Of a DNA stretch of 5,340 nucleotides, positions 1 to 5,319 are shown piece after piece; the stretch's first letter is position 1, and every line of letters starts with the position of its first letter. Location of the stretch: contig JAGVMY010000087.1 of the NCBI GenBank assembly GCA_020053565.1, positions 1-5,340 of the forward strand, given 5' to 3'. The DNA is from Thermodesulfovibrionales bacterium. GTDB taxonomy: Bacteria > Nitrospirota > Thermodesulfovibrionia > Thermodesulfovibrionales > SM23-35. Both the position numbers and the translations under genes were made by a program. A model generated the notes under the pieces. The model had not been told where the DNA came from. It saw only the letters and a program-made list of their open reading frames with translations, and made no database searches.

Positions 1-17
1 AATAAAAAGACAAAAAT

Positions 18-38
18 AAAGGGGAGTTTTTCCCCTTT
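18..38 (-). terminator. Intrinsic terminator after the small minus-strand ORF
   Basis: An 8-bp perfect inverted repeat (AAAGGGGA at 18-25, TCCCCTTT at 31-38) encloses a 5-nt loop. Read on the minus strand, the stem is followed by a long T-rich run (positions 17 down to 1, two blocks of five T), the classic layout of a Rho-independent terminator. Read on the plus strand only four T follow, so minus-strand termination is better supported. It lies 25 nt past the stop codon of the 32-codon ORF and would end that transcript, and possibly a longer one running from the receptor gene. Confidence 0.8.
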
Positions 39-63
39 TAAAAGATTCGGAAATTATTTGCAC

Positions 64-162
64 CTAACTTCTATAAGGAATAAAAGCTAAAAAGCAACAA
101 AAGGATTCAGGGCCAAAGGATTCTTTCCCCTTATCAAGAATTATAATGGCTCTCTTCTCCAT
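64..162 (-). CDS. Small 32-residue protein, unknown function
   Basis: This is a short minus-strand ORF running from ATG at 162 to TAG at 64-66. Its support is the expression signals: AGGAGG lies 5 nt before the ATG and an intrinsic terminator lies 25 nt after the stop. The product begins MEKRAIIILDKGKE, then has a short in-frame repeat (ESF-GP-ESF, from a 9-bp direct repeat with 15-bp period at 100-108 and 115-123), then a Cys-Cys pair in a hydrophobic/aromatic tail (FCCFLAFIPYRS). It has no signal peptide, and the hydrophobic stretch is too short for a confident membrane helix. I do not recognise the family. It follows the receptor gene on the same strand, with about 125 nt between stop and start, so it may be co-transcribed or have its own promoter. 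A peptide that is modified after translation is one possibility given the Cys pair and charged leader-like start, but no modifying enzyme is in the window. Chance ORFs of this size are common; the consensus RBS plus terminator is what makes it credible. Confidence 0.6.
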   Translation of the reverse strand: MEKRAIIILDKGKESFGPESFCCFLAFIPYRS

Positions 163-167
163 TTTAA

Positions 168-173
168 CCTCCT
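168..173 (-). promoter_or_regulatory. Consensus Shine-Dalgarno of the small ORF
   Basis: The minus strand reads AGGAGG, followed by TTAAA and the ATG at 162. This is a complete anti-16S match with 5-nt spacing. It is the strongest ribosome-binding site in the window and the main reason to accept the 32-codon ORF. Confidence 0.75.
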
Positions 174-191
174 GATTAAATTAAATAGTGA

Positions 192-208
192 TACCTTCAA
201 AGAAGGTA
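192..208. repeat. Inverted repeat, 7-bp arms and 3-nt centre
   Basis: TACCTTC (192-198) and GAAGGTA (202-208) flank AAA. The arms are perfect and the dyad sits about 30 nt upstream of the start codon of the small ORF, just before its RBS. It could be a DNA operator or a compact hairpin in the leader RNA. No T-run follows on either strand, so it is unlikely to be a terminator. Confidence 0.5.
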
Positions 209-218
209 CTTATCTAAA

Positions 219-245
219 TTGACTATAAATACTCCTTTATGTCAA
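219..245 (-). repeat. Hairpin with a GGAG loop in the leader of the small ORF
   Basis: TTGAC (219-223) pairs with GTCAA (241-245), and ATAAA (225-229) with TTTAT (236-240), giving a 10-bp stem with a single bulged base at 224. Read as minus-strand RNA the 6-nt loop is GGAGUA, so a GGA trinucleotide is exposed in a loop. That is the general form recognised by CsrA/RsmA-type regulators and also resembles a Shine-Dalgarno. The structure is directly visible; any regulatory role is inference. Confidence 0.45.
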
Positions 246-288
246 GGAAAAATTTTGTTTATTGACAAGATAGTATCATTATAACTAC

Positions 289-2070
289 CTAAAATTTTAA
301 CCTTGCACCTGCCTCTATCCACCTCCTCGGGTTCTTAAATACATCAACAGTATATTGTGAGCCATTAAAAATATTGTGGGCGGTGAGGAAGAGCTCAACA
401 GTCTTTTTATCAGTCGTGTACACCTTCTTTATGAGATTAAGGTCCCAGATGAAGGAGCTGTACTTTCCGTTAAACGATGGGTCAGCATTCCACCATATGT
501 AGTGACCCTTCAGCAATACTTTAAAGGATTTATCATTGTATTGAATCCCGATGTCGTAAGTATAACGCGGAACGTTCAACAACCGCTCTCCTGTATCCCT
601 GTCCTTTGCATCAATAAAGGCAAAGCCGCCAATGAGAGATGTGTTGTAAACAGGTACTGTCTTTAATTCTATCTCCAAACCCTGTCGCCGCTGTTTCCCT
701 TTATTTACTGCGGTGAAAGTGCCGTCAGGCAACTGTTCAGTATCAATGGCATCTGATATCTCATGCCTGAACAGATTCGTTCTCAACCAGAGGTAGTTGA
801 GGGCCGTTGACTCTATGCCTGCCTGAACTGACCAGACCTTCTCCATATAAAGGTTCGGGTTTGGTACAAAGAAGAAACCTGTTCCGAAGGTTGAAGAAAG
901 AGGCGGGATACTGAACCCCCTCGTTACATAGGCTCTTAAAAGGGTTTTTTCATCAACTTTATAAGTTATACCGAGGCTGGGGCTTGTAAAATCACCATTG
1001 GTGCTTGTATGGTCATGTCTGATACCAGGAGTAAAGGTAAACCTATTCACAACTATTGTATCATTAGCATAGACTGCCCATTTTTCGAGGTCCTGTTTCC
1101 CTCCGGTAATAGCATCTGATTTCAGTTCTCCACTATCAAAATCAGCCCCAAGGATGAGACTGTGTTTTCCGTGTCTCCAGGTAAGTTTCGCACTGGCGCC
1201 ATTGTTCTTTTCATCAGTAGTTATTACTCCTAATTCAGCACCTGTGCTCAGTTGATTGAGAAAAAACTCTGTATTCCTCCTCGATGTCCTGAGAGAGAGT
1301 TCGAAATCAGCCTCATCAGTTATTGCATAATTTAACGAGAGGGTAGAGAAAAGGTACTCAAAATTATTTCTTTGTAAGATGTCAAAGTTTGGATCTTCTA
1401 ATATGCCCCTGTTTCCCTTGTTGTATCCAAAGGTAAAAATAAGGCTTACCCTGTCAGTCATATCCCATCTCAGCTTGGTATAAAGGTTATTCTCATAAAA
1501 ATCGGTGGCTGGCCTGAAACCGTTTGTAAGCAAGTTTCCGCCGTAAATATAGTAGCCGAAGTTGCCGACCTTACCAGATACCTCAGCCCTGTAATCTCCG
1601 GTATCCCTCTCTCCATAAGATGCAGAGACTGTCCCTTCTATCTTTTTTGTATTACCCGCAGGCTTTGTGATGATATTGATAATGCCTCCGAGGGACGAAC
1701 CCCATGAGGATGAGGCAGGACCTTTGATAATCTCAATCCTCTCGATAATCTGTACAGGGATTGCGCTTATATCAGCATAGCTATCAGAGAGGTTGTTTAC
1801 TGTAACGCCGTCTATCATCACAAGGACATGTCTGAACTCAGAACCCTGAATGCGGGCAGTTGTAGCACTTCCTGGACCACCTCTTATATCCATCTGGATA
1901 CCGGGGATGGTATTGAGGACATCTGTGAGTGTGTGGGCGTTCATTTCCTCAATTTCCTTATAGGTAATGACGGTCATATTTTCAGCAACCTGTGAGATGG
2001 GTTTCGGGTATCTTGTGGGTGTGACAACAAGCTCGTCTTCCTTATAAAACATCTTCAGTATCTTCATCAT
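289..2070 (-). CDS. TonB-dependent outer-membrane receptor (mature part, frame-disrupted)
   Basis: This frame encodes 593 residues of a TonB-dependent receptor, a ligand-gated beta-barrel that imports scarce nutrients such as metal chelates, haem or corrinoids using TonB-ExbBD energy. A TonB-box-like segment DELVVTPTR is at residues 12-20. The plug domain spans about 20-138 and includes VLNTIPGIQMDIRGG (51-65), the VMIDGV segment (85-90) and ERIEIIKGPASSSWGSS (110-126) leading into GGIINIITK. The rest is the barrel, ending in a C-terminal Phe as expected for BAM-assembled proteins. The N-terminus resembles BtuB/Cir-type receptors, but no riboswitch or pathway neighbour fixes the substrate. 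This frame has no signal peptide: its ATG at 2070 lies inside the second copy of a 25-bp tandem duplication. The true N-terminus is encoded upstream in another frame (2042-2191). With one repeat copy the product would be 625 residues. As sequenced, any product from 2070 would stay in the cytoplasm. The stop is TAG at 289-291. Confidence 0.95.
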   Translation of the reverse strand: MMKILKMFYKEDELVVTPTRYPKPISQVAENMTVITYKEIEEMNAHTLTDVLNTIPGIQMDIRGGPGSATTARIQGSEFRHVLVMIDGVTVNNLSDSYADISAIPVQIIERIEIIKGPASSSWGSSLGGIINIITKPAGNTKKIEGTVSASYGERDTGDYRAEVSGKVGNFGYYIYGGNLLTNGFRPATDFYENNLYTKLRWDMTDRVSLIFTFGYNKGNRGILEDPNFDILQRNNFEYLFSTLSLNYAITDEADFELSLRTSRRNTEFFLNQLSTGAELGVITTDEKNNGASAKLTWRHGKHSLILGADFDSGELKSDAITGGKQDLEKWAVYANDTIVVNRFTFTPGIRHDHTSTNGDFTSPSLGITYKVDEKTLLRAYVTRGFSIPPLSSTFGTGFFFVPNPNLYMEKVWSVQAGIESTALNYLWLRTNLFRHEISDAIDTEQLPDGTFTAVNKGKQRRQGLEIELKTVPVYNTSLIGGFAFIDAKDRDTGERLLNVPRYTYDIGIQYNDKSFKVLLKGHYIWWNADPSFNGKYSSFIWDLNLIKKVYTTDKKTVELFLTAHNIFNGSQYTVDVFKNPRRWIEAGARLKF

Positions 2071-2191
2071 AAAACATCTTCAGTATCTTCATCTCTTCTT
2101 CTGACTGGGCAAAGGCTTGAGGGCAAAAATAAAGGATGGTAAGTATCGAGCACAAAAACAAGAAACTTTTATTTTGAAAAACTCTATACAT
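2042..2191 (-). pseudogene. Severed 5' end of the receptor gene (signal peptide)
   Basis: The minus strand opens at ATG 2191 and reads 49 codons to TAA at 2042-2044. Residues 1-28 are a clear Sec signal peptide: MYRVFQNK, a hydrophobic core around residues 10-23 (FLFLCSILTILYFC), then PQAFA before Gln, which fits signal peptidase I cleavage. Residues 34-41 (MKILKMFY) are identical to residues 2-9 of the downstream receptor frame. After residue 41 the sequence runs into the duplicated 25 bp out of frame (DEDTEDVL) and stops. Deleting one copy joins residue 41 directly to KEDELVV of the receptor. This is therefore the authentic start of the receptor gene, cut off by a +25 frameshift, and not a separate gene. 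No good Shine-Dalgarno precedes the ATG. Confidence 0.85.
2044..2093. repeat. Perfect 25-bp tandem duplication causing a frameshift
   Basis: Positions 2044-2068 and 2069-2093 are identical, base for base; the flanking bases differ, so the unit is exactly 25 bp. On the minus strand the unit runs from GATGAAGATACTG to TGTTTTAT and encodes MKILKMFY in the receptor frame. Because 25 is not a multiple of 3, the second copy shifts the frame just after the signal peptide and leads to TAA at 2042-2044. With three or more copies the next junction would read TTA TGA, again a stop, so only the single-copy state gives an intact receptor. Confidence 0.97.
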
Positions 2192-2213
2192 TTCTGGAAG
2201 TGTATATTATATT
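2185..2213 (+). promoter_or_regulatory. Candidate promoter of the binding protein-kinase operon
   Basis: TATACA at 2185-2190 (4 of 6 to the -35 consensus), a 17-bp spacer and TATATT at 2208-2213 (5 of 6 to the -10 consensus) would start transcription near 2220, giving only a 6-18 nt leader before the start codon. In such AT-rich DNA this match could be chance. It overlaps both the minus-strand -10 and the first codon of the receptor signal peptide. Confidence 0.4.
2206..2211 (-). promoter_or_regulatory. Candidate -10 element of the receptor gene
   Basis: The minus strand reads TATAAT exactly, 14 nt before the ATG at 2191. At the 17-bp position the -35 is poor (TGTGGA at 2234-2229, 2 of 6), which would suit an activator-dependent promoter. 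The implied leader is very short, about 8 nt, so a more distant promoter inside the divergent gene is also possible. Confidence 0.35.
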
Positions 2214-2225
2214 AGATATTAAGTT

Positions 2226-3146
2226 TTGTCCACAGTAATGATAATAAATTATTTTCATATATTATTGTTCCTTTTTGTAATACTTTGTCATGGTGTCGCT
2301 GAATCTGCACATGAGGTTGTGGCTGTCCAGAGCTTCAATATAAAGCCATACGGTGAGGCTCTAAAAGGCTTCAATAGTGTTTGTGACTGTCAGATTAAAC
2401 AGTTTGTCCTCTCTGAAATGGAAGGAACAGATGTGGCTAAAGCAATCCGTGAGGCAAAGCCTGACATAATTCTCGCAATAGGAACAGATTCCCTTATAAG
2501 AGTAAAAAAGATTAAAGACATTCCCATCGTGTATCTTATGGTTCCAAATCCCCAAAACGTCATCTCAGAAGAGGAAAATATCACTGGTGTCAGCATGAAT
2601 ATACCTCCACACAATCAGTTAGCCCCATTGAAGGATGTCCTACCCGGAATAAAAAGGGTTGGCCTTTTATATAATCCTGAAAGAACAGGCTTTTTTGTAA
2701 AAAAGGCACGCCTTGCTGCCAGTTCAATGGGCATTGAACTACTTGCAAAAGAAGTCCATAGTCCAAAGGATGTTCCTGCATTGGTCAATAATATGAAAGG
2801 CGAGATAAATGCTTTCTGGATGATGCCCGATACAACTGTTATTACTCCTGAGACTGCTGAATTTTTACTCCTTTTCTTATTTGAAAATAAAGTACCCATA
2901 CTTGCATTTTCAGATAAATATGTGGAGATGGGTGCATTACTATCAATTGAAGTAGATGCATTCGATTCAGGGAAGCAGGCAGGAGAAATGGCTCATAAGA
3001 TTCTCTCGGGAACAAATATAAAGAAAGTTCCCGAAACTGATCCGAGAAAGGCAGTTTTATCAATTAATCTAAAAATAGCAAAGAAGCTGGGAATAACTAT
3101 TAGCAAGGATATTATCAATAAGGCAAGGATAATTAATAGGAAATAA
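2226..3146 (+). CDS. Periplasmic ABC-type substrate-binding protein (ABC_sub_bind/COG2984-like)
   Basis: This is an exported type I periplasmic binding protein of about 300 residues, of the ABC_sub_bind family. Recognisable segments are SFNIKPYGEALKGF (36-49), IPIVYLMVPNPQ (99-110), ITGVSMNIPPHNQL (119-132), GIKRVGLLYNPERTG (141-155), FWMMPDTTVITPETA (197-211), PILAFSDKYVEMGALLSIEVD (224-244, in two conserved blocks) and LSINLKIAKKLGI near the C-terminus. An N-terminal hydrophobic core (about residues 10-22) is followed by GVAES-AHE, a signal peptidase I-like site; there is no lipobox Cys, so it should be soluble in the periplasm. Two starts are possible: TTG at 2226 or, more plausibly for a signal peptide, ATG at 2238 (residue 5, MIINYFHIL). 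Neither has a strong RBS, and TAA at 2220-2222 blocks anything further upstream. No permease or ATPase is adjacent. The next gene, 3 bp on, is a sensor kinase, so it may work as the ligand-sensing partner of that kinase and not as a transporter part. The ligand is unknown. Confidence 0.88.
   Translation: MSTVMIINYFHILLFLFVILCHGVAESAHEVVAVQSFNIKPYGEALKGFNSVCDCQIKQFVLSEMEGTDVAKAIREAKPDIILAIGTDSLIRVKKIKDIPIVYLMVPNPQNVISEEENITGVSMNIPPHNQLAPLKDVLPGIKRVGLLYNPERTGFFVKKARLAASSMGIELLAKEVHSPKDVPALVNNMKGEINAFWMMPDTTVITPETAEFLLLFLFENKVPILAFSDKYVEMGALLSIEVDAFDSGKQAGEMAHKILSGTNIKKVPETDPRKAVLSINLKIAKKLGITISKDIINKARIINRK
3138..3141 (+). promoter_or_regulatory. Ribosome-binding site of the sensor kinase
   Basis: AGGA lies 8 nt before the ATG at 3150 and inside the last codons of the binding-protein gene, whose stop is at 3144-3146. 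This arrangement supports translational coupling of the two genes and fixes the kinase start. Confidence 0.6.
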
Positions 3147-3149
3147 AAA

Positions 3150-5123
3150 ATGAAATTCTTAAACCTTTTAAAAATATTCAAAGAGAATTTTAGTGCGAAG
3201 GTTTTTCTCATATCCATTTCTTTAATCATAATCATTGCTTTTTCTTTCACCTCTTTTTTTATCCTGCACCAGCACAAATCACTAAAGGACACAATGATAA
3301 GGGATGGAGAATCGCTTGCAAGGCTTTTTGCGTATAACTCACGGCTCGGGGTTTTTTCGGAAACCGAGTACCTGCTCAAAGACCCCATTGATGGAATTAT
3401 GCAACACAAGGGAATTCTCTCAGTCGCAATATTTACCTCTGATGGAAAATTATTGAAAGAGCAAGAAAAACCAGATAAAAAGACCTCTATAACGTCTATT
3501 GAAAGAGATGAAGAGAAACAGAGAAAAATAATCGAGACTCTGAGAAAGTCCAAATCATCTTTTTACTCTGAGGATTCTAATAAATTCGAGTTCTGGGCAC
3601 CGGTAATCTCACGCCACAGTTATTACTCAGAGGACGCCCTATTTTATGATAAAGACATATCGAAGTTTGAAGACCTTACGATCGGGTTTGTAAGAATTAC
3701 TCTTGATAAAGATATTTTAAGCAAAAAACTTAAGAGCCTTTTATTTGATAGTATTCTGATGGCGGTTGTCTTTTTGATGCTTGGCGCTTCAATTTCATAT
3801 CTTGTAGTAAGGAAAATAACAAAACCCCTTAATAAATTGACAGAAGGCGTTCATGCCTTAAGAACAGGCAGGCCAGTAGAAAAAGTGCCTGTTGAGACAG
3901 AGGATGAAATAGGAAAACTCGCAATCGCATTCAATGATATGGCAGAATCCTTAAGAAAAAAAGAATCTGAAAAACAACTACTTGAAGGGCAACTGAGACA
4001 CGCACAAAAGATGGAAGCGATCGGCACTTTTGCAGGAGGGATTGCCCACGACTTTAACAACATCCTCACCGCAATAATAGGTTATGGAACTGTCTTACAA
4101 ATGAAAATGGAAAAAGACAATCCCTTAAGGCATAATGTAGACCAGATACTCGCATCGTCTGAGAGGGCTGCCAATCTCACACATAGCCTTCTTGCATTCA
4201 GCAGAAAACAGTTAATCAATCTGAATCCAGTAAGAATGAATGAGATTGTCAAGAGGGTAGAAAAACTTCTGTTAAGGGTCATAGGTGAGGACATAGAACT
4301 GAAGACCATACTCACAGACGAAGAGTTAATAGTAATGGCAGACAGTGGCCAGATAGAGCAGGTGTTAATGAACCTTGCAACCAATGCAAGGGATGCAATG
4401 CCTGATGGAGGAATGTTGACCATAAGCACAGGACTTATTGAAATAGGTGACGATTTTTCAAAATCTCATGGTTACGGTACGACTGGAATATACGCCCTTA
4501 TTGCTGTCACAGATACAGGTATGGGTATAGACGAAATGACAAAAGAAAGAATATTTGAGCCGTTTTTTACCACAAAAGATATAAGCAGAGGCACAGGTCT
4601 TGGCCTTTCAATAGTTTATGCAATTATTAAACAACATAATGGTTATATAAATGTATACAGTGAATTAGGAAAAGGCACAACATTTAAGATATATTTGCCT
4701 GTTACCAAAGAAGAGGTCGAGGAAGCAAGAATATCAGCACCTTCCACTCCAATAGGTGGCACAGAGACAATACTCATGGCAGAGGATGATGAAGAAGTGA
4801 GGAAATTCACAAAATCTGTGCTTGAAGAGTTCGGCTACACAATAATAGAGGCAGTGAATGGAGAAGATGCGATAACTAAATTCATAGAGAATAAAGATAC
4901 TATTCAGCTTCTTCTCTTTGATGTAATAATGCCAAAAAAGAATGGCATAGAGGCTTATGAAGAAATAATAAAAATAAAACCCGATATTAAAGCCATTTTT
5001 ACAAGTGGCTATCCAGCAGATGTGATACAAAAAAAAGGGCTTGTCGAAGGATTAAACTTTTTCTTGAAACCTGTTGCGCCAACAAAGCTATTAAGAACTG
5101 TGAAAACAATTCTTAATAAATAA
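3150..5123 (+). CDS. Hybrid sensor histidine kinase (TM-periplasmic-TM-HAMP-HisKA-HATPase-REC)
   Basis: A 657-residue inner-membrane hybrid kinase. Two membrane helices (about 17-39 and 198-220) bracket a periplasmic domain (about 40-196) whose start (SLARLFAYNSRLGVFSE, 55-71) resembles CHASE8-type sensor regions. A HAMP linker follows (about 221-270, ITKPLNKLTEGV and EDEIGKLAIAFNDMAESL), then a short coiled coil. In HisKA the phospho-accepting His is H300 in GGIAHDFNN. HATPase_c has all boxes: N box NLATNARDA (408-416), G1 DTGMGI (455-460), F box FEPFFTTK (469-476) and G2 GTGLGLSIVY (481-490). A C-terminal receiver (about 539-657) keeps the acidic pair D546/D547, phospho-acceptor D591 in LLLFDVIMPKKNG, T618 and K640. 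All catalytic residues are present, so it should be active. It forms an operon with the binding protein 3 bp upstream. There is no output domain and no Hpt domain, so signalling must pass to a phosphotransfer protein or response regulator elsewhere. No clear terminator follows the stop. Confidence 0.95.
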   Translation: MKFLNLLKIFKENFSAKVFLISISLIIIIAFSFTSFFILHQHKSLKDTMIRDGESLARLFAYNSRLGVFSETEYLLKDPIDGIMQHKGILSVAIFTSDGKLLKEQEKPDKKTSITSIERDEEKQRKIIETLRKSKSSFYSEDSNKFEFWAPVISRHSYYSEDALFYDKDISKFEDLTIGFVRITLDKDILSKKLKSLLFDSILMAVVFLMLGASISYLVVRKITKPLNKLTEGVHALRTGRPVEKVPVETEDEIGKLAIAFNDMAESLRKKESEKQLLEGQLRHAQKMEAIGTFAGGIAHDFNNILTAIIGYGTVLQMKMEKDNPLRHNVDQILASSERAANLTHSLLAFSRKQLINLNPVRMNEIVKRVEKLLLRVIGEDIELKTILTDEELIVMADSGQIEQVLMNLATNARDAMPDGGMLTISTGLIEIGDDFSKSHGYGTTGIYALIAVTDTGMGIDEMTKERIFEPFFTTKDISRGTGLGLSIVYAIIKQHNGYINVYSELGKGTTFKIYLPVTKEEVEEARISAPSTPIGGTETILMAEDDEEVRKFTKSVLEEFGYTIIEAVNGEDAITKFIENKDTIQLLLFDVIMPKKNGIEAYEEIIKIKPDIKAIFTSGYPADVIQKKGLVEGLNFFLKPVAPTKLLRTVKTILNK

Positions 5124-5315
5124 AAATGTATCACTCTTCACCATGTTCCTTTGACTCTCAATTTCTCTTATCTTCTTTACTGTCAATCCTTTAATCTCAG
5201 GTACGAATATTCCTTTAAAAACGAACAAGCCCTGTTCATATCGATGTTGTCCCTTCCTTTCGTTGAAGTAGGAAGGACGCTCTTGCCCATATATTAAGCA
5301 GCCACCTCCTTTCTG
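5091..5315 (-). pseudogene. Open frame of 74 codons, probable gene remnant or short unknown protein
   Basis: On the minus strand a frame stays open from just after TGA (5316-5318) to TAA at 5091-5093. Its translation looks protein-like and hydrophilic (for example QGLFVFKGIFVPEIKGL, then TVKKIREIESQRNMVKSD), and the strand is purine-rich, as for real coding DNA. It has no ATG or GTG start near its beginning; the first ATG in frame is deep inside, at a Met near residue 58. The last 10 or so codons overlap the end of the kinase gene tail-to-tail. I do not recognise the family. The shape E-x-G followed by I-F-V-P-E and a K-I-R-E-I-E helix loosely recalls YgiT-type zinc-finger antitoxins, with only one Cys (CLIYG) where those have CxxCG; this is a weak analogy. 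It may be a decayed gene or the tail of something beginning in another frame outside the window. Confidence 0.3.
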
Positions 5316-5319
5316 TCAA
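5291..5319 (-). promoter_or_regulatory. Candidate sigma-70 promoter facing the right-edge frame
   Basis: The minus strand has TTGACA (5319-5314, 6 of 6), a 17-bp spacer and TAATAT (5296-5291, 4 of 6). Transcription would start near 5284, inside the open frame at 5091-5315, and run towards the kinase gene end. The spacer also contains AAGGAGG, which could equally be a ribosome-binding site for an ATG at 5290 (a 35-codon ORF in another frame), but with 14-nt spacing that is poor. Confidence 0.35.

Noticed and set aside
240..245. TTGACA on the minus strand as the -35 of a promoter for the small ORF
   Set aside because: No -10-like hexamer lies at 16-18 bp; the nearest (TATAGT) is only 12 bp away. 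The hexamer is better explained as an arm of the 219-245 hairpin. A TATAAT at 283-278 also lacks a -35.
376..666. Plus-strand 96-codon open frame
   Set aside because: It lies wholly antisense to the well-supported C-terminal barrel of the receptor, has no RBS and no recognisable domain.
2068..2070. ATG at 2070 as the true receptor start
   Set aside because: It arises at the repeat junction, has no RBS, gives no signal peptide for an outer-membrane protein, and the proper signal peptide is encoded just upstream in another frame.
2192..2225. Cobalamin or other riboswitch upstream of the BtuB-like receptor
   Set aside because: The divergent gap is only 34 bp, far too short for a known riboswitch aptamer, and no conserved motif is visible.
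2993..3553. Minus-strand 186-codon open frame across the binding protein-kinase junction
   Set aside because: It is antisense to two clear genes; its Ser/Phe/Ile-rich translation is typical of a shadow of Lys/Glu-rich coding DNA.
4734..5030. Minus-strand 98-codon open frame in the receiver region
   Set aside because: It is a shadow of the conserved receiver domain, whose motifs are all in the plus frame.
5183..5290. Minus-strand 35-codon ORF from ATG 5290 with AAGGAGG upstream
   Set aside because: RBS spacing is 14 nt, the translation looks unlike a conserved protein, and another frame through the same DNA is more protein-like.
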